From contig NC_090319.1 of NCBI RefSeq assembly GCF_040869045.1, positions 389,871,601 through 389,935,600 on the forward strand: a DNA stretch of 64,000 nucleotides, given 5' to 3'. Of this stretch, positions 30,763 through 42,841 are shown in pieces (the first letter of the stretch is position 1; every line of letters starts with the position of its first letter). The stretch is from Eurosta solidaginis. Lineage: Eukaryota > Arthropoda > Insecta > Diptera > Tephritidae. The translations under genes were made by a program, and so were the position numbers. A model generated the notes under the pieces. It worked only from the letters and a program-made list of their open reading frames with translations. It was not told where the DNA came from and made no database searches.

Positions 30763-32473
30763 TTGGGCGCGTGAAATTTCTATTGATAGTCATAAGTAAG
30801 ACCAACTGAACCTTAATCAGGTTATGCTACGCCTCACATTTTTACTTAATGAGTGAATGCTACAGGGCATTGCAAGCAGAATTTCAAGTGCTTCTCTTAT
30901 TTTTGGATGGAATGCTGTCTTCTCGAAGGAACATACAGGATCTGTTGGTCCCTGATTTTGGCAAGCCCTGTACCACAATTCCAGTTCAATATCAATACCC
31001 TATAAATTATAAAAAACCTTGGCATCGGCAAGTTTGCTTTCAATGTCTTTAAGACTCATCTTCATCTTATTCAAAGTTATTTATCATTTTAGTTACTTTA
31101 TTAGTAAGAATAGGTAAGTATTATTATGCTGATATTATATTGATGCCAATGAGGATACTGAAATAGTCCTGACCTAAACATGAATTAAAAATGGAACTGA
31201 TACTGAAACGGTTCTTAAATAATTTCAGGATAGCCCTGTAATGATCCCGAAAAACAAATCTGGAATGATTCCAAAACAATACCACTTTTAAAATTAAACC
31301 TCAACTGGAACAGCTAGGAAGGTACTCTTTATTTTTTTCTAACAAGTGAAAAAATAAACCGAATTTCTGATACGTAAATATCCTCATTCGCTTACACAAT
31401 ATTCTTATTTAGTCCCGTATTACACCATACAATTTTTGAATTCAACTCTGTGGGCGTTCTTTTTTGTGCTTGTAATGTGAAACAAAAAATGGCATACAAG
31501 CAGGGAGAGGAAGGGATAGCAAGAAAAAATAACACGACTTGATAATACGGATGCTGTTTATTTTAAAATCATCCTTCTTCCAACCCATTTCCTTGCATTA
31601 TTTCCTATCGACCATGTTTTCTCAGTCAAGCCGGCTCGCCAACTGTAAAAGCGCTCGCTAACAGAGTGGCAGAGTGGTCAAGTGCAAGAACGTACCGGCT
31701 AAAAACAAACAAAACAAAAGTAAACAAATTCGATGAGAGTAACTTGGATGGGCGAAAAATGTACACTCAGATTTGGTTTGAAATGAGCGCAGCAAATGAT
31801 CATTAGCCAAGAATGAGAGAACAAAAGCAGAGAGTAGAAGAACATTTTTATTTTTAATTTATGCACATGCTTAATGAGTTAACATACATTACAATAACAA
31901 AAGTCAGACAATCAGCTAAATTAAGAAATAAATAAAAAATAAATTAAATGAATAGCCCTGTTGGAAAATAAATTAATCTTAAAATTTATGATAATTAAAA
32001 TTTACTATAATTTTCTTATTTTAATAGAAAGAACTTAACATTTTTGTTTTGTATATAACAGAACAATTCAGAAATAACTATTTCTAGTTAGCCAACTACT
32101 AACTCTTCCTGCTATGCATCCAACGAAAGTCAATCACAGATGACCTTTATACTCGGATAACGAATAAGAGATCGGTGCAAAATATTTGTTTCATATTTTT
32201 TTCATGTACCCAAAAAAAAGTCAACTAGTAATTGAATTTAGGAGCCGGACCCGTGCGTATCTGGCAACAAATATAAAAGTTGCATATGAAATATCAACAG
32301 AAGTCAGCTGTTGTATCAATCAAACATCTATAAACTTGCATGCCCTTGCGCTGTCATCTGGCGAATATTAGCAGCTGCCGGTAATGCAGTGTTAGCTTTA
32401 ATCAAATATTCATAATAGTGCCATAGTACAAATAGATTTCTTTGTGTACTCACAATCGTTTATATTGAACAAA
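30763..32473. other. No recognisable feature
   Basis: AT-rich sequence. ORFs at 30849 and 32186 show no family. Confidence 0.4.
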
Positions 32474-32613
32474 TTATTTTAATAAAATATAGCTAAACAA
32501 AAGTACTACGACTAATAATGCCAAAAGCTCGTTAATAGCACGAATCCCTATCTTTACAACCAAAACTTTATTTAAAGGTTTGGATTCCAAATAAGAACGA
32601 TAAAGGGACCTGT
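32474..32613 (-). CDS. Candidate terminal exon of a membrane protein
   Basis: A minus-strand frame (open from 32788) ends SLYRSYLESKPLNKVL...INELLALLVVVLLFSYILLK and a TAA. A good acceptor, TTTTTATGTACAG, lies directly upstream of SLYRSY at about 32614. If used, the exon encodes 45 residues with one clear transmembrane helix at the C-terminus. The longer open frame to 32788 contains more hydrophobic stretches. It may belong with the exon at 33640-33828, but the phases do not obviously join. Not recognised. Confidence 0.3.
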
Positions 32614-32924
32614 ACATAAAAACAGCAATTAGAAATAATATATAAGATTTACAAAAGATGATATTTACTGCAGGGAAGTAAAAAGGCAGATAAATTGTAT
32701 CTATAGATTTAACAACAACAGCAATTATAGAAACAATGATCAGATGAACCCTTTCTCGTATTGCTGATAAATCTACATAGTTACCCAATAAACAACAAAC
32801 AAAAATTTCTCAAAGGTTTGATGTGCTAATTCTGTATAAGAATTTGAAAAAATTAAGGGACTTGTTATCAAAGCAGCTGAAAAATCAGCTTTGAGTAAAC
32901 CGGCACGACTGACGGAATGTGACG

Positions 32925-33016
32925 GATCGAAGGTTCGAATCGAGCTCAAGGCCTACAAATAATTTTTTGTATCATTTTTATTGTTATGATGCATTTTTTT
33001 CTTAATTGAAAAAATA
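32925..33016 (+). repeat. Short tRNA-like foldback element, one arm missing
   Basis: GATCGAAGGTTCGAATCGAG then CTCAAGGCCTA...TTCTTAATTGAAAAAAT matches the reverse complement of 35849-35956. GGTTCGAATC fits the tRNA box B consensus. The far inverted arm is missing here. Confidence 0.6.
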
Positions 33017-33432
33017 TTTTAATTAGAGAAGAAGCAAGACAAAATTTTATAATTTAAAATTTGTCTAGAGGACATCTAGCAGACGAAACCCTCACAAAAC
33101 ACGGATTCTTTGATACATAACGTTGCAGTCAAGCTAAACGAGAGTGGTGTGATTGCAATTATTTCTAAGCGCGATTTGCAACTTGCGATTTAGATCATAT
33201 TGCTCTTCTATCACTATCACATTCACAGTCATGCGATGGAGAATACACATTGACAGATCACGTTATTCCTTAAAAGTCATGAGATCTACCTTATCAATTC
33301 TCAATATATATGGGAACTTTATTTAACATTAAGAAAACCAGACACAGTCAAAATTTTCGTTGATTGAGATTCATTTGTAAAAAAGTTCGCCACCTGAAAA
33401 CTAATAAAGAACTCAAACTCTTGATGTAGTTT

Positions 33433-33829
33433 TTAGTTTGGTAAAGTTGTAGTTTGGGAAATAACGCTCGAGGGTTTGATTATCAATTGTTTTCTAAATA
33501 GAAACTGACCAAAAATGTTAATTGGGTGAAATACATAGAGATCGTTATAGCCGAGGCAATCATCTAAAAATGTACTGACCAACGAACGGGCACTGATGGG
33601 AAATCTACAAGAAGCTTTATGCACATATACAATAATAGCAACAACGATTAAGTGGGCAAGCAGGCAGGCAAAACCAGCACCAAACAACAGCAAGATGATC
33701 TTGTCTAAAATATACGAATCGTGCAGTCGACTGTGAACCTTTGACGCTGCCGCAGGTGGATTGTGTGCTGTGAATATTGGTGCTATTGGCGCTGCATATG
33801 AGTTATAAACTACTAATTAAAAGCCAAAT
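33433..33829 (-). CDS. Candidate exon with a transmembrane helix
   Basis: A minus-strand frame opens after a TAA and a plausible acceptor GGCTTTTAATTAG near 33826. It encodes NSYAAPIAPIFTAHNPPAAA then SKVHSRLHDSYILDK and the helix IILLLFGAGFACLLAHLIVV followed by AIIVYVHKASCR. The Ala/Pro-rich lead and clean helix look protein-like. Past FPISARSL the translation looks less so, and TTG|GTCAGT at about 33583 could be a donor. There is no ATG in frame, so it would be an internal exon. Not recognised; chance cannot be excluded. Confidence 0.35.
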
Positions 33830-34795
33830 CTCAATAAAGAGCTTGAATATTTGTTGTTTCGGTCAGAACGCGAATTACTCCAACGTTGTGCGGTGAGCTT
33901 GTAAAATGTTCGAGGACGGACTTTAATCGCATAGCGCAAAATAAACATTATATAACCCTTAAGTGCACAGGAAAACAACACAAAAAAGTGAATTGTTGTA
34001 CTAAGTATATAAGGTGATAAATATTTATTTTAAATCAACAATGATAAAATAGAAAAAAATGTTTTTAAGTAAAACAAAAATATTAAAAGGACGCTGAGAG
34101 ATGAAAGATTATAAAAACGCACATTTGAAACATAGAAAAAGTGGATATTGGACTTCCTCAACAACGCAAAAGCATAGACATATTTTAAATATATACATGT
34201 ATATAAATGTTACATTAGGGTGCCTCATCAAAAAAAAAGTTTGTACATTGAAATTATCAAACTGCGATCCAATAACTGTAATGGTTGTATGTTAACCAAA
34301 ACACAACATATAAATGTTAGAATAGAAGAAAATGGAAAACACAGATTCTTTATTAAGACACGTATTTGTAAAATCTACAAAAGATTGAGAGTTTACTTAT
34401 ATATCTGATGTTGTCTCAAAAGTTCAAGTGGTTCAAAATTTAATCGGTTTATCGTAGTTGTCGCCCAAGCTATATTTAAATTTTTATATGGGTGTTTCTA
34501 TTGTTGAAGAAAACTGTCAAAGTTATGATTGAATATTTATGCGTAAAAAATACTGCAAGAATAAAAAAAAAATAGACCGGAAAAGAAAGAAGGAAAGCGT
34601 TACGATCGCAACATTATAAAATTTATGAACTGTGGGGAACACATTTACATATCATAGACTGTAAAATTTTGCCACTAAACTCATCTAAGCCCCTTACCAA
34701 ATTTAAATTTGAAGTGTTTGCTTTTGATACAGTATTCAAAGAACAACACTTTTTAGCTGTTTTTGATTTATTAGCATTTTAAAATGTAACGGTCG
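33830..34795. other. No recognisable feature
   Basis: AT-rich sequence without clear genes or repeats. Confidence 0.4.
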
Positions 34796-35271
34796 CGACA
34801 ACTCGGCGTTAAGGTCACGACAAGGTTAGTTTTTTTTAGTGTACTTTGGTGGATATCTCCACAACCGGTAGCTATATACAAATGAAATCCATTATATATT
34901 TATAGTCTTAACAGCTCCTTCCGTGTGATATCCATATAGCGTAAAATATCCTAAGGTCATTCATTGCCAAACTTTCGTCAACATAGCGAAAACGGGGGTT
35001 AAGATAGTAAAATAACTAGAACTACTGAAATCAGCGCTAACACCTTTATTACACTGGTGGCCAAAATAGCACGTTTTGTCTGTTGCGTTTTCTTTTGTTT
35101 CTCGCTAATTCGATGTCACTGATCTCAAATATGCCCCTCAAAAATACAGTATCATACAAAAAAACACATCTTAATTGACATATTAACATTGTAGGTGTAG
35201 TAACTGTCATCTATTCCGTCATTTATTATGAGTTTATCAAAGAGAGTTATTAATTAAAAGTTTATCAAAAA

Positions 35272-35780
35272 GAGTGTGTGTAAACAATCCAAACAGCTTT
35301 TGTTCTATTTGTGGCGCTTAAGTCATTACGTTTATGAGCAAATAAAACAGGACTTCATTTCAAGTACCAAACTCCTCTGATATTGCATGCACCGTCGAAC
35401 CATCATAGCGACTGCTATTTCTGTTTGACAAACAAAAGAAGAAAAATCCACAGAAATCACACTAAATGGATTCATCCCTCCTATTGACTGCTGTTCGACC
35501 AGTTTTTAATGCTAGGCATTCAGTATATCCCGACATCATTCAGAGGATTTAATTCAGTGGAATGCATCGAGCAGCAGTGATGATGATGATAGCAATGATT
35601 CTGATTTTATCGGCCCTAGTGAGCCTAAACTTTTTTATCAACATGAATTGGATTACTTGATCGAGATCTTGGACTGTCAAAATTGGTAGCACAACTGGTG
35701 GCTTCACGATCTCAGTGAAGAGCAGGACGAGCGTTTTCCCCAGACCTTCGCACTATGGAAGAGTGCAACGCACGTATCTT
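35272..35780 (+). pseudogene. Relic of an arthropod transposon-associated cysteine-motif gene
   Basis: Frame-broken segments read NPNSFCSICGA, then HHSDCYFCLTNK, then after a Ser/Asp-rich stretch (SNDSDFIGPSEPKLFYQHEL) and DYLIEILD. The order paired CxxC, DCYFC, acidic Asp/Ser tract, EP-LF-Q-EL-L resembles a multicopy gene found in many arthropod genomes that I know only as uncharacterised. There are multiple stops and shifts. No intact product is possible. The family identification is from memory and tentative. Confidence 0.4.
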
Positions 35781-35848
35781 AATGAAAGTTTATTTATTGA
35801 AAGAAAAAAGTTACAACTTTTGTTGTTATATCGGCCTACTGATTTGTA

Positions 35849-35956
35849 AGAGCGCGGGTTTGAATCAATTTTTTCAATTAAGAAAAAATATATCATAACA
35901 ATAATGATAAAATAATTATTGTTAGGCCTTGAGCTCGATTCAAACCTGCGATCTTA
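35849..35956. repeat. Short foldback element with tRNA box-B-like arms
   Basis: The left arm is AGCGCGGGTTTGAATC. The right arm, reverse-complemented, is GATCGCAGGTTTGAATC. GGTTTGAATC fits box B. The interior is AT-rich and matches 32925-33016 in reverse. The length is about 108 bp. Confidence 0.65.
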
Positions 35957-36235
35957 AAAAATTTTACTAAACACTTTATTATTGAATATTTCGAAAACGA
36001 CTAAAAAAACGACTTCTTCGTTTGAAATTAGGACAAAAAATTACTTCGACGATCATGCATAAAATCCCATGCAATAGAACCTGCCGCCACCAGTGTTACC
36101 ACCATGGCAAAAATTAAATAGTACGGTCGCGAGAAGTAAAAATAGAATAAAATTTAAAATTTAACAAATGAGCACTTCTTAATGAAATTTTGGTATTGTT
36201 ATATTAAGTTGTTGTCGCGACACTATTTCTTTTAA

Positions 36236-36660
36236 AGTTTAAATAATTATTGTGAGCAGTACACAGTTGCAAAGATATTGGGATTTGTTTCAAATTAGAG
36301 AAAGAGCAAAACAGACTCATCGCAGCGTTTTTTGATGCACATGAAAGAAGAGCAACTTTATAAAACATCTTTGCAACTACGATATTAAAGATTTTTTATA
36401 TTATCTTCTTATATATTTTGAACCAAGCTTACGACTTCGTCACTATATACAAATGCAAAAAAAGGTTAAATTATAATGGATTGGCAAGATGGAATTTGTT
36501 TATTAGCTTAAAAGGGGACAAATTTGGTGGAAACTCCAATATGTAGGTCAGTCAGAATTTTAACGATTTACACAATTTAATTTTAATTTGAATATCTTTC
36601 CCATAGGATTCTAATTTGAAAGCTATATAGCTATATCAAAACTCCATACTTTGTCTTAAT
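36236..36660. other. No recognisable feature
   Basis: AT-rich spacer. Confidence 0.4.
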
Positions 36661-38988
36661 TTATATACTCAGTTGAGCAGAGCTCACACAGTATATTAAC
36701 TTTGATTGGATAACGGTTGGTTGTACAGGTATAAAGGAATCGAGATGGATATAGACTTCCATATATCAAAATCATCAGGATCGAAAAAAATTTGATTGAG
36801 CCATGTCCGTCTGCCCCTTAACACGATAACTTGAGTAAATTTTGAGGTATCTTGATGAAATTTGGTATGTAGGTTCCTGAGCACTCATCTCAGATCGCTA
36901 TTTAAAATGAACAATATCGGACTATAACCACGCCCACTTTTTCGATATCGAAAATTTCGAAAAACCGAAAAAGTGCGATAATTCATTACCAAAGACGTAT
37001 AAAGCGATGAAACGTGGTAGGTGAGTTGAACTTATGACGCAGAATAGAAAATCAGTAAAATTTTGGACAATGGGCGTGCCACCGCCCACTTTTAAAAGAA
37101 GGTAATTTAAAAGTTTTACAAGCTGTAATTTGGCAGTCGTTGAAGATATCATGATGAAATTTGGCAGGAACGTTACCACTGTTACTATATGTATGCCTAG
37201 TAAAAATTAGCAAAATCGGAGAACGACCACGCCCACTTTTAAAAAAAAATGTTTTTTAAAGTCAAATTTTAACAAAAAATGTAATATCTTTACAGTATAT
37301 AAGTAAATTATGTAAACATGCAACTCCAGTAATGATATGGTGAAACAAAATGCAAAATTAAAAGAAAATTTCAAAATGGGCGTTTTTCATTTAATTTGTC
37401 TAGGATACTTTTAATGCCATAAGTCGAACAAAAATTTACCAATCCTTGTGAAATTTGATAGGGGCTTAGATTCTGGGACGATATCTTATTTCTGTGAAAA
37501 AGGGCGAAATCGGTTGAAGCCAAGCCCAGTTTTTATACACAGTCGGCCATATGTTCTTCCGCCCGGCCGTTAACACGATAACTTGAGCAAACATCGATAT
37601 ATCTTTACTAAACTCAGTTCGCGTACTTATCTGAACTCACTTTGTATTGGTATAAAAAATGGCTGAAATCGGACTATGACCACGCCCACTTTTTCGATAT
37701 CGAAAATTAGGAAAAACGAAAAAATGCCATAATTCTATACCAAATACGAAAAAAGGGATGAAACATGGTAATTGGATTAGTTTATTGACGCAAAATATAA
37801 CTTTAGAAAAAACTTTGTAAAATGGGTGTGACACCTACCATATTAAGTAGAATGAAATGAAACAGTTCTGCAGGGCGAAATAAAAAACCCTTGAAATCTT
37901 GGCAGGAATACTGTTCGTGGTATTATATATATAAATAAATTAGCGGTATCAAACAGATGATGTTCTGGGTCACCCTGGTCCACATTTTGGTCGATATCTG
38001 GAAAACGCCTTCACATACACAACTACCACCACTCCCTTTTAAAAGCCTCATTAATACCTTTAATTTGATACCCATATCGTACAAACACATTCTAGAGTCA
38101 CCCCTGGTCCACCTTTATGGCGATATCTCGAAAAGGCGTCCACCTATAGAACTAAGCCTCACGCCCTTTCAAAATACTCATTAACACCTTTCATTTGATA
38201 CCCATATTGTACAAACATATTCTAGAGTCACCCCTGGTCCAACTTTATGGCGATATCTGGAAAAGGCGTCCACCTATAGAACTAAGCCTCACGCCCTTTC
38301 AAAATACTCATTAACACCTTTCGTTTGATACCCATTTCGTACAAACAAATTCTAGGGTCACCCCTGGTCCACCTTTATGGCGATATCTCGAAACGGTGTC
38401 CACCTATGGAAATAAGGATTACTCCCTTTTAAAATAGTCATTAACACCTTTCGTTTGATACCCATATTGTACAAAGGCATTCTAGAGTCACCCCTGGTCC
38501 ACCTTTATGGCGATATCTCGAAAAGGCGTCCACCTATAGATCTAAGGCCCACTCCCTTTTAAAATGTTCATTAACCCATTTCATTTGATACCCATATCGT
38601 ACAAACAAATTCTAGGGTCACCCCTGGTCCACCTTTATGGCGATATCTCGAAACGGCGTCCACCTATGGAAATAAGGATCACTCCCTTTTAAAATACTCA
38701 TTAACACCTTTCATTTGATACCCATATTGTACAAACGCATTCTAGAGTCAACCCTGATCCACCTTTATGGCGATATCCCTAAATGGCGTCCACCTATAGA
38801 ACAATGGCCCACTCCCTCTTAAAATACTCTTTAATACCTTTCATTTGATACACATGTCATACAAACACATTCCAGGGTTACCCTCGTTTTATTTTCCTAC
38901 ATGGTTAATTTCCCTTATGTTGCCACCATAGCTCTCAACTGAGTATGTAATGTTCGGTTACACCCGAACTTAACCTTCCTTACTTGTT
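36661..38988 (-). repeat. Modular repeat family 1, copy C
   Basis: A nearly full copy in reverse. It begins TTATATACTCAGTTGAGCAG and ends with the inverted start TTCGGTTACACCCGAA followed by CTTAACCTTCCTTACTTGTT. It has about eight 130-bp modules (38010-38890), more than copy A, so module number varies. The (GTCC)n tract is nearly absent here (CCATGTCCGTCTGCC). ORFs predicted across it are artefacts of repetition. Confidence 0.85.
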
Positions 38989-41033
38989 TAATTCTAGCTC
39001 AAAAATTTTTAATTGCGTTTTTCAACCAAAGGCCCCAGCGGATTTATAGCCCATTAAAGTTTTAGTCTAACTGTATTACATAACAACTTTAGAATTTTTA
39101 TTGCAGCAGATTAGCCATGGTATTTTTTTAAAACGAGTTTTGGGCAAATTAATTTCTCTGGATATTTTTGTGTTACAGCGGAGTTTAGAAAATATTTTTC
39201 ACTGCACTAAATTTATTATTTCATACTAACATTTCAACCCTCTAAAATTTGTACTCTAGAAGTATCTAAACATGCGGAGTGAATTTTTACATCAACACGT
39301 AGGAACTTCCTAATACTTCCAGGAAAAAAGGAGAAAGGAAAAATGGTGCAATTTTCAAGTATTAGTAAGAAATGTCACTTATTTTATAAGATCAAAAATT
39401 CTAACCAATTAAAGCTCTAACTCTTCAGAATTTGCATTTTCGCGGTATTCCATTGTAGGAAATGCCTAAGAAAATTTTCGTTTGTCAAGTAGTATCCACC
39501 ACTCAAGAAAACGCATACGCTGCTACTTATTTCAAAAACTTATTAGCAAAAGTTCAGAGAGGGGTCGTGCTTTCGCCAAGAAATATATGTGCGTCTCTTG
39601 TGCAACGACCCAGTAAGAATACAGTCGGTTAAATACCACGGATAACAAAGTCTCTATTTACGAATTTTTTGAAGGGAATTAGCAACTCTATTCGAATGCA
39701 GATGCTCTTTTTCTCTTGTTTTCTTGCTATTTAATTAAAGTGCATTTTCAATTCGAATATGTTAATTTGAACAAATTTTCTTGTAATGCATTGCTGAATC
39801 CGACTTTCTCGTCTTTCAGGGAGATAACGCCGCTTCATAGAGAACAGAAAGATAATGGAAGTATCTAAAATACATTGCTGCTACTATATTCTACACAAGA
39901 AGTATATACGAAATCTTTCTTTAGCGCGCTTACCCTTCAAATGCAAATTAAAAATAAAATAGATAAAATTGTTTAGTAAATACCTTTTGATACCATCTTT
40001 TTTTAAAATATCATAGTTACTTTGCTGCAAAATTGCTGCTGCATTTTTTAGTTATTTAAAATGTGGTCTAAATTTTTCATACATTTTCCGCCGAGATTTT
40101 GTACACATAACGCTGGAACAAGATTTATTTCTATATAAAGGACAACTTAATGAAACCTTCAAGAAGCTTCAACTCTTTTAAATTTTTTACGAACCACTTC
40201 CATTATTTCATAAGTAAACTTTGGTGTGGTGGAATACACTTTTGTTATTCCAATAGTTTTTTATATGATAAGTGGGATAATCCGTTTTCAGGTTCTTTCA
40301 TACATTTTGGAAATTTTTTTTTTTTATCAAAATTTTGCGAGTACCGACTGGATTTGATTAGTCGGTATTCCATCTTTTATTTCTTTTGTACCTTATTTAC
40401 TAAAACCCGTTTTCTTCTTAAAAAGAAATAAGGGAATACCCTATTATTTTAAAATTGCATACACTTAAACTTATATATTAAATATTGAAATCCGCTAAAA
40501 AATGAGCGAGATCACACACCATATTGAAGTGTTTATTTGTGATAAAACTTTCAATAACAACAACATTAGCGCCAGCGTCAGCAACCAATTGAACGATATC
40601 AATTTAAGAAATATACGGATTCAAACCCTTATCAACTCTGTTAGATCAACCTACAGAGGGTTATGTACATTGAGTATCGGACAAAGCTAAAGCTCTGAAG
40701 TTCATTTCGAAGCGATATATAAAACGAATTCCTCCCCACTGCAGCCGGTTAGAACTTGAAGAGCAGGCAACGTTACATAGATGAAGGGGTTGCTTGGTGC
40801 CTTAGTTTTATTAAAACTAACATACGCAGAGTGGCCCATGCGTCCTTTACTGGCCACTTATCGCCAGCTTCTTTTGAACACTTTGCGTCAGCTCCTACTG
40901 GGAATGCATATCGCACAGCTTGATCAATGGGGAGCTTACTTAAAAATCTTAAATTTCGAAGTTTTTCGTACCTCCAATTTGCCAATTCAATACCAACAGA
41001 ACAATACCCGTAAGCATTCCAAGCTCCTAACTG
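38989..41033. other. No recognisable feature
   Basis: AT-rich sequence. ORFs at 40150, 40502 and 40781 show no family; a short GC-richer block at 40730-41020 is not identified. Confidence 0.4.
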
Positions 41034-41162
41034 TTAAAATGAGAAGGTTAGGTTAGGTTAAGAGGGCGTGCGTAGGTGTTACCCACACTTCCACTCGGAA
41101 ACATTTTTGTCCAGTGTGAGTGCCCTCAGTTAGTACAAGGTATCCAAATTCGTTTAGGCCCA

Positions 41163-42362
41163 TTACCTCCTAGTGGTCCTCAACGAACCACTTGCTTTCC
41201 CTGATGAACCCAAGAAGAAGCCAGACATCCACCTTCCCAACCTCTGCCAGGCTGTCGAAGAAGCGTGAGCCCAGAAATCTGAGCCTTCTTCTTTGAAGCG
41301 CCGAACATCGGCGGAGAAAGTGATAGATTGGCTCTCTTCCTCCTCATCTGACAGCTTCTGTAGAGTGAGCTTGTTGGTTTCGCCACCGTGGGAGCATTGA
41401 TGCGATAGCACAATGACCTGTGATAACACCCGTAAGTTAGAGAAGGAAGCTGGTGCCTTTCCTATCCAAGCATGGCCATAAGGCCCTTGAGACTTCGCAG
41501 TCAACCCTATTGGTCCATAGCAAGTCCGTTGCCCTGTTCTCATATTCGTCGATTCGTCCTAGGAGAAAACTCAGCGGCGGTCGGCCGGAGCTGTCCTCCT
41601 CACTGTCTCAGTTGGAACCTTTCCTAACCATCTCATCCGCGAGTTCGTTCCCTTCAATGCCGCTGTGACCAGGGACCCAGCAAAGGGAGACACTGAGATG
41701 ACTTATAGGAGCCAGAAAGGTTCTACACCTCCGCTTGATGTCCGATTTTATCATGTTGGACTGTAATGCCCATAAGGCGGCTTGGCTGCCAACAAAGATT
41801 GTTACGTCTGTGTTGGAGACCACACTTTCTTGGAGCAGTTTGCCGCTCTGTCTATGGCATAGACCTCGGCTTGGAATACACTGCATGCGTCAAGAAGTCG
41901 GAATGATTGGCTTAACTGTAGAGTACAGCCCACCTCCAGGTTCCTTTTCAATTTTCAAGCCGTCGGTGTATATTGTGATGCCCCTGCCGTTGTTTTGGCC
42001 TACTTCCCATTCCTCCGTTGATTACTCCATTTGTCTAGCGCTTTCCACCAGACCAGAGCTCTATATGTTAGTATCGTTCGAATGACTGTGCTGTACATGC
42101 CATGAATGACATGTGGTGCCAGTCCCCAGTTCCGCCCAAAAGCCCTTTTGGGGGCGTAGTATGCTGCTAGAGCTTTCTTTGATCTCATCTTTAGCCTCGG
42201 TAAGTTAAAGTAGGGTATCCTTGTCTTTATCGTGAACAGGACAAGTTCGTTTTTTGTTGAGTTTATCCCCAGCCCATTTTGCCCTGCTCATCGCGAAATA
42301 TCGCAAAGTGCCGATTTCATGAGTTCGCTGATAGTTGGCAAGAATTTTGCTGTGATCAGAAT
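41163..42362 (-). pseudogene. RT end, RNase H and C-terminal cysteine region of the split LINE
   Basis: Minus-strand pieces in order: GLGINSTKNELVLFTIKTRI (RT palm end), KKALAAYYAPKRAFGRNWGL and YRALVWWKALDK (thumb), then an RNase H remnant VFQAE-like, TIFVGSQAALWAL and WVPGHSGIEGNELADEM, then LRRCSALQRRRLRFLG and FIRESKWFVEDH. The RNase H strand normally reading SDSQAA has VGSQAA, losing a catalytic Asp. Several frameshifts and stops occur. It was already decaying, or decayed after the hAT insertion. Confidence 0.75.
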
Positions 42363-42841
42363 CAGGGCTGCAAACCACCTCGAAAATCGAAGCGGTTCGG
42401 TTAAGTGGTTCGAACCACTCAGGCAAAACTTACGGTTACCTCTGAACCTGCGAACCGGTTCGGTTCAAGTGGTTCAAACGTTTAATACTAAGTTTTGATA
42501 GTATACAAAATTTGAAATTCGTCACTTGGAATCTGTGTGCAACCAACCATCGATATGTACCTACTAAGCATACAAATAAAATTCAGTTATTGATATCAAA
42601 TCCATGTATGTATTTATTTATAAAACTTATCAAAACGGTTTGTTCATTATTATAAAATGTAAGGAGCGAATATGGTAGAATATTTGACTATACCTACAGG
42701 AAGTATTTACAACGCATATATTCTGCACATAAGAAAGTAGTCGTATTTTTAAGAGAAGAAAAACTATTCAATTAGCTGCTTTCAATATACATATAAAACA
42801 TACCTACTAAATTTTAGACGCTTCCCAAGGCAGTCGGTTCT

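Larger units (their letters stand above)
34796..36235 (+). mobile_element. Possible decayed DNA element with GTCGCGACAAC ends
   Basis: GGTCGCGACAACTCGG at about 34796 is inverted relative to GTTGTTGTCGCGACAC at about 36217. Between them lies a degenerate coding region (35272-35780). The matching ends are only about 11 bases. The link between ends and coding relic is inferred. Confidence 0.4.

Noticed and set aside
31640..31700. Possible tRNA gene around GGCAGAGTGGTCAAGTGC
   Set aside because: The D-arm-like piece has no matching acceptor or T arm nearby.
40150..40431. 93-codon + ORF rich in Phe and Ser
   Set aside because: No motif, AT-driven composition, and no splice or promoter context.
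41046..41062. GGTTAGGTTAGGTTAAG as a telomere-like repeat
   Set aside because: It is the 3' tail of a minus-strand LINE with a target duplication directly outside it; flies of this type are not expected to use TTAGG telomeres.
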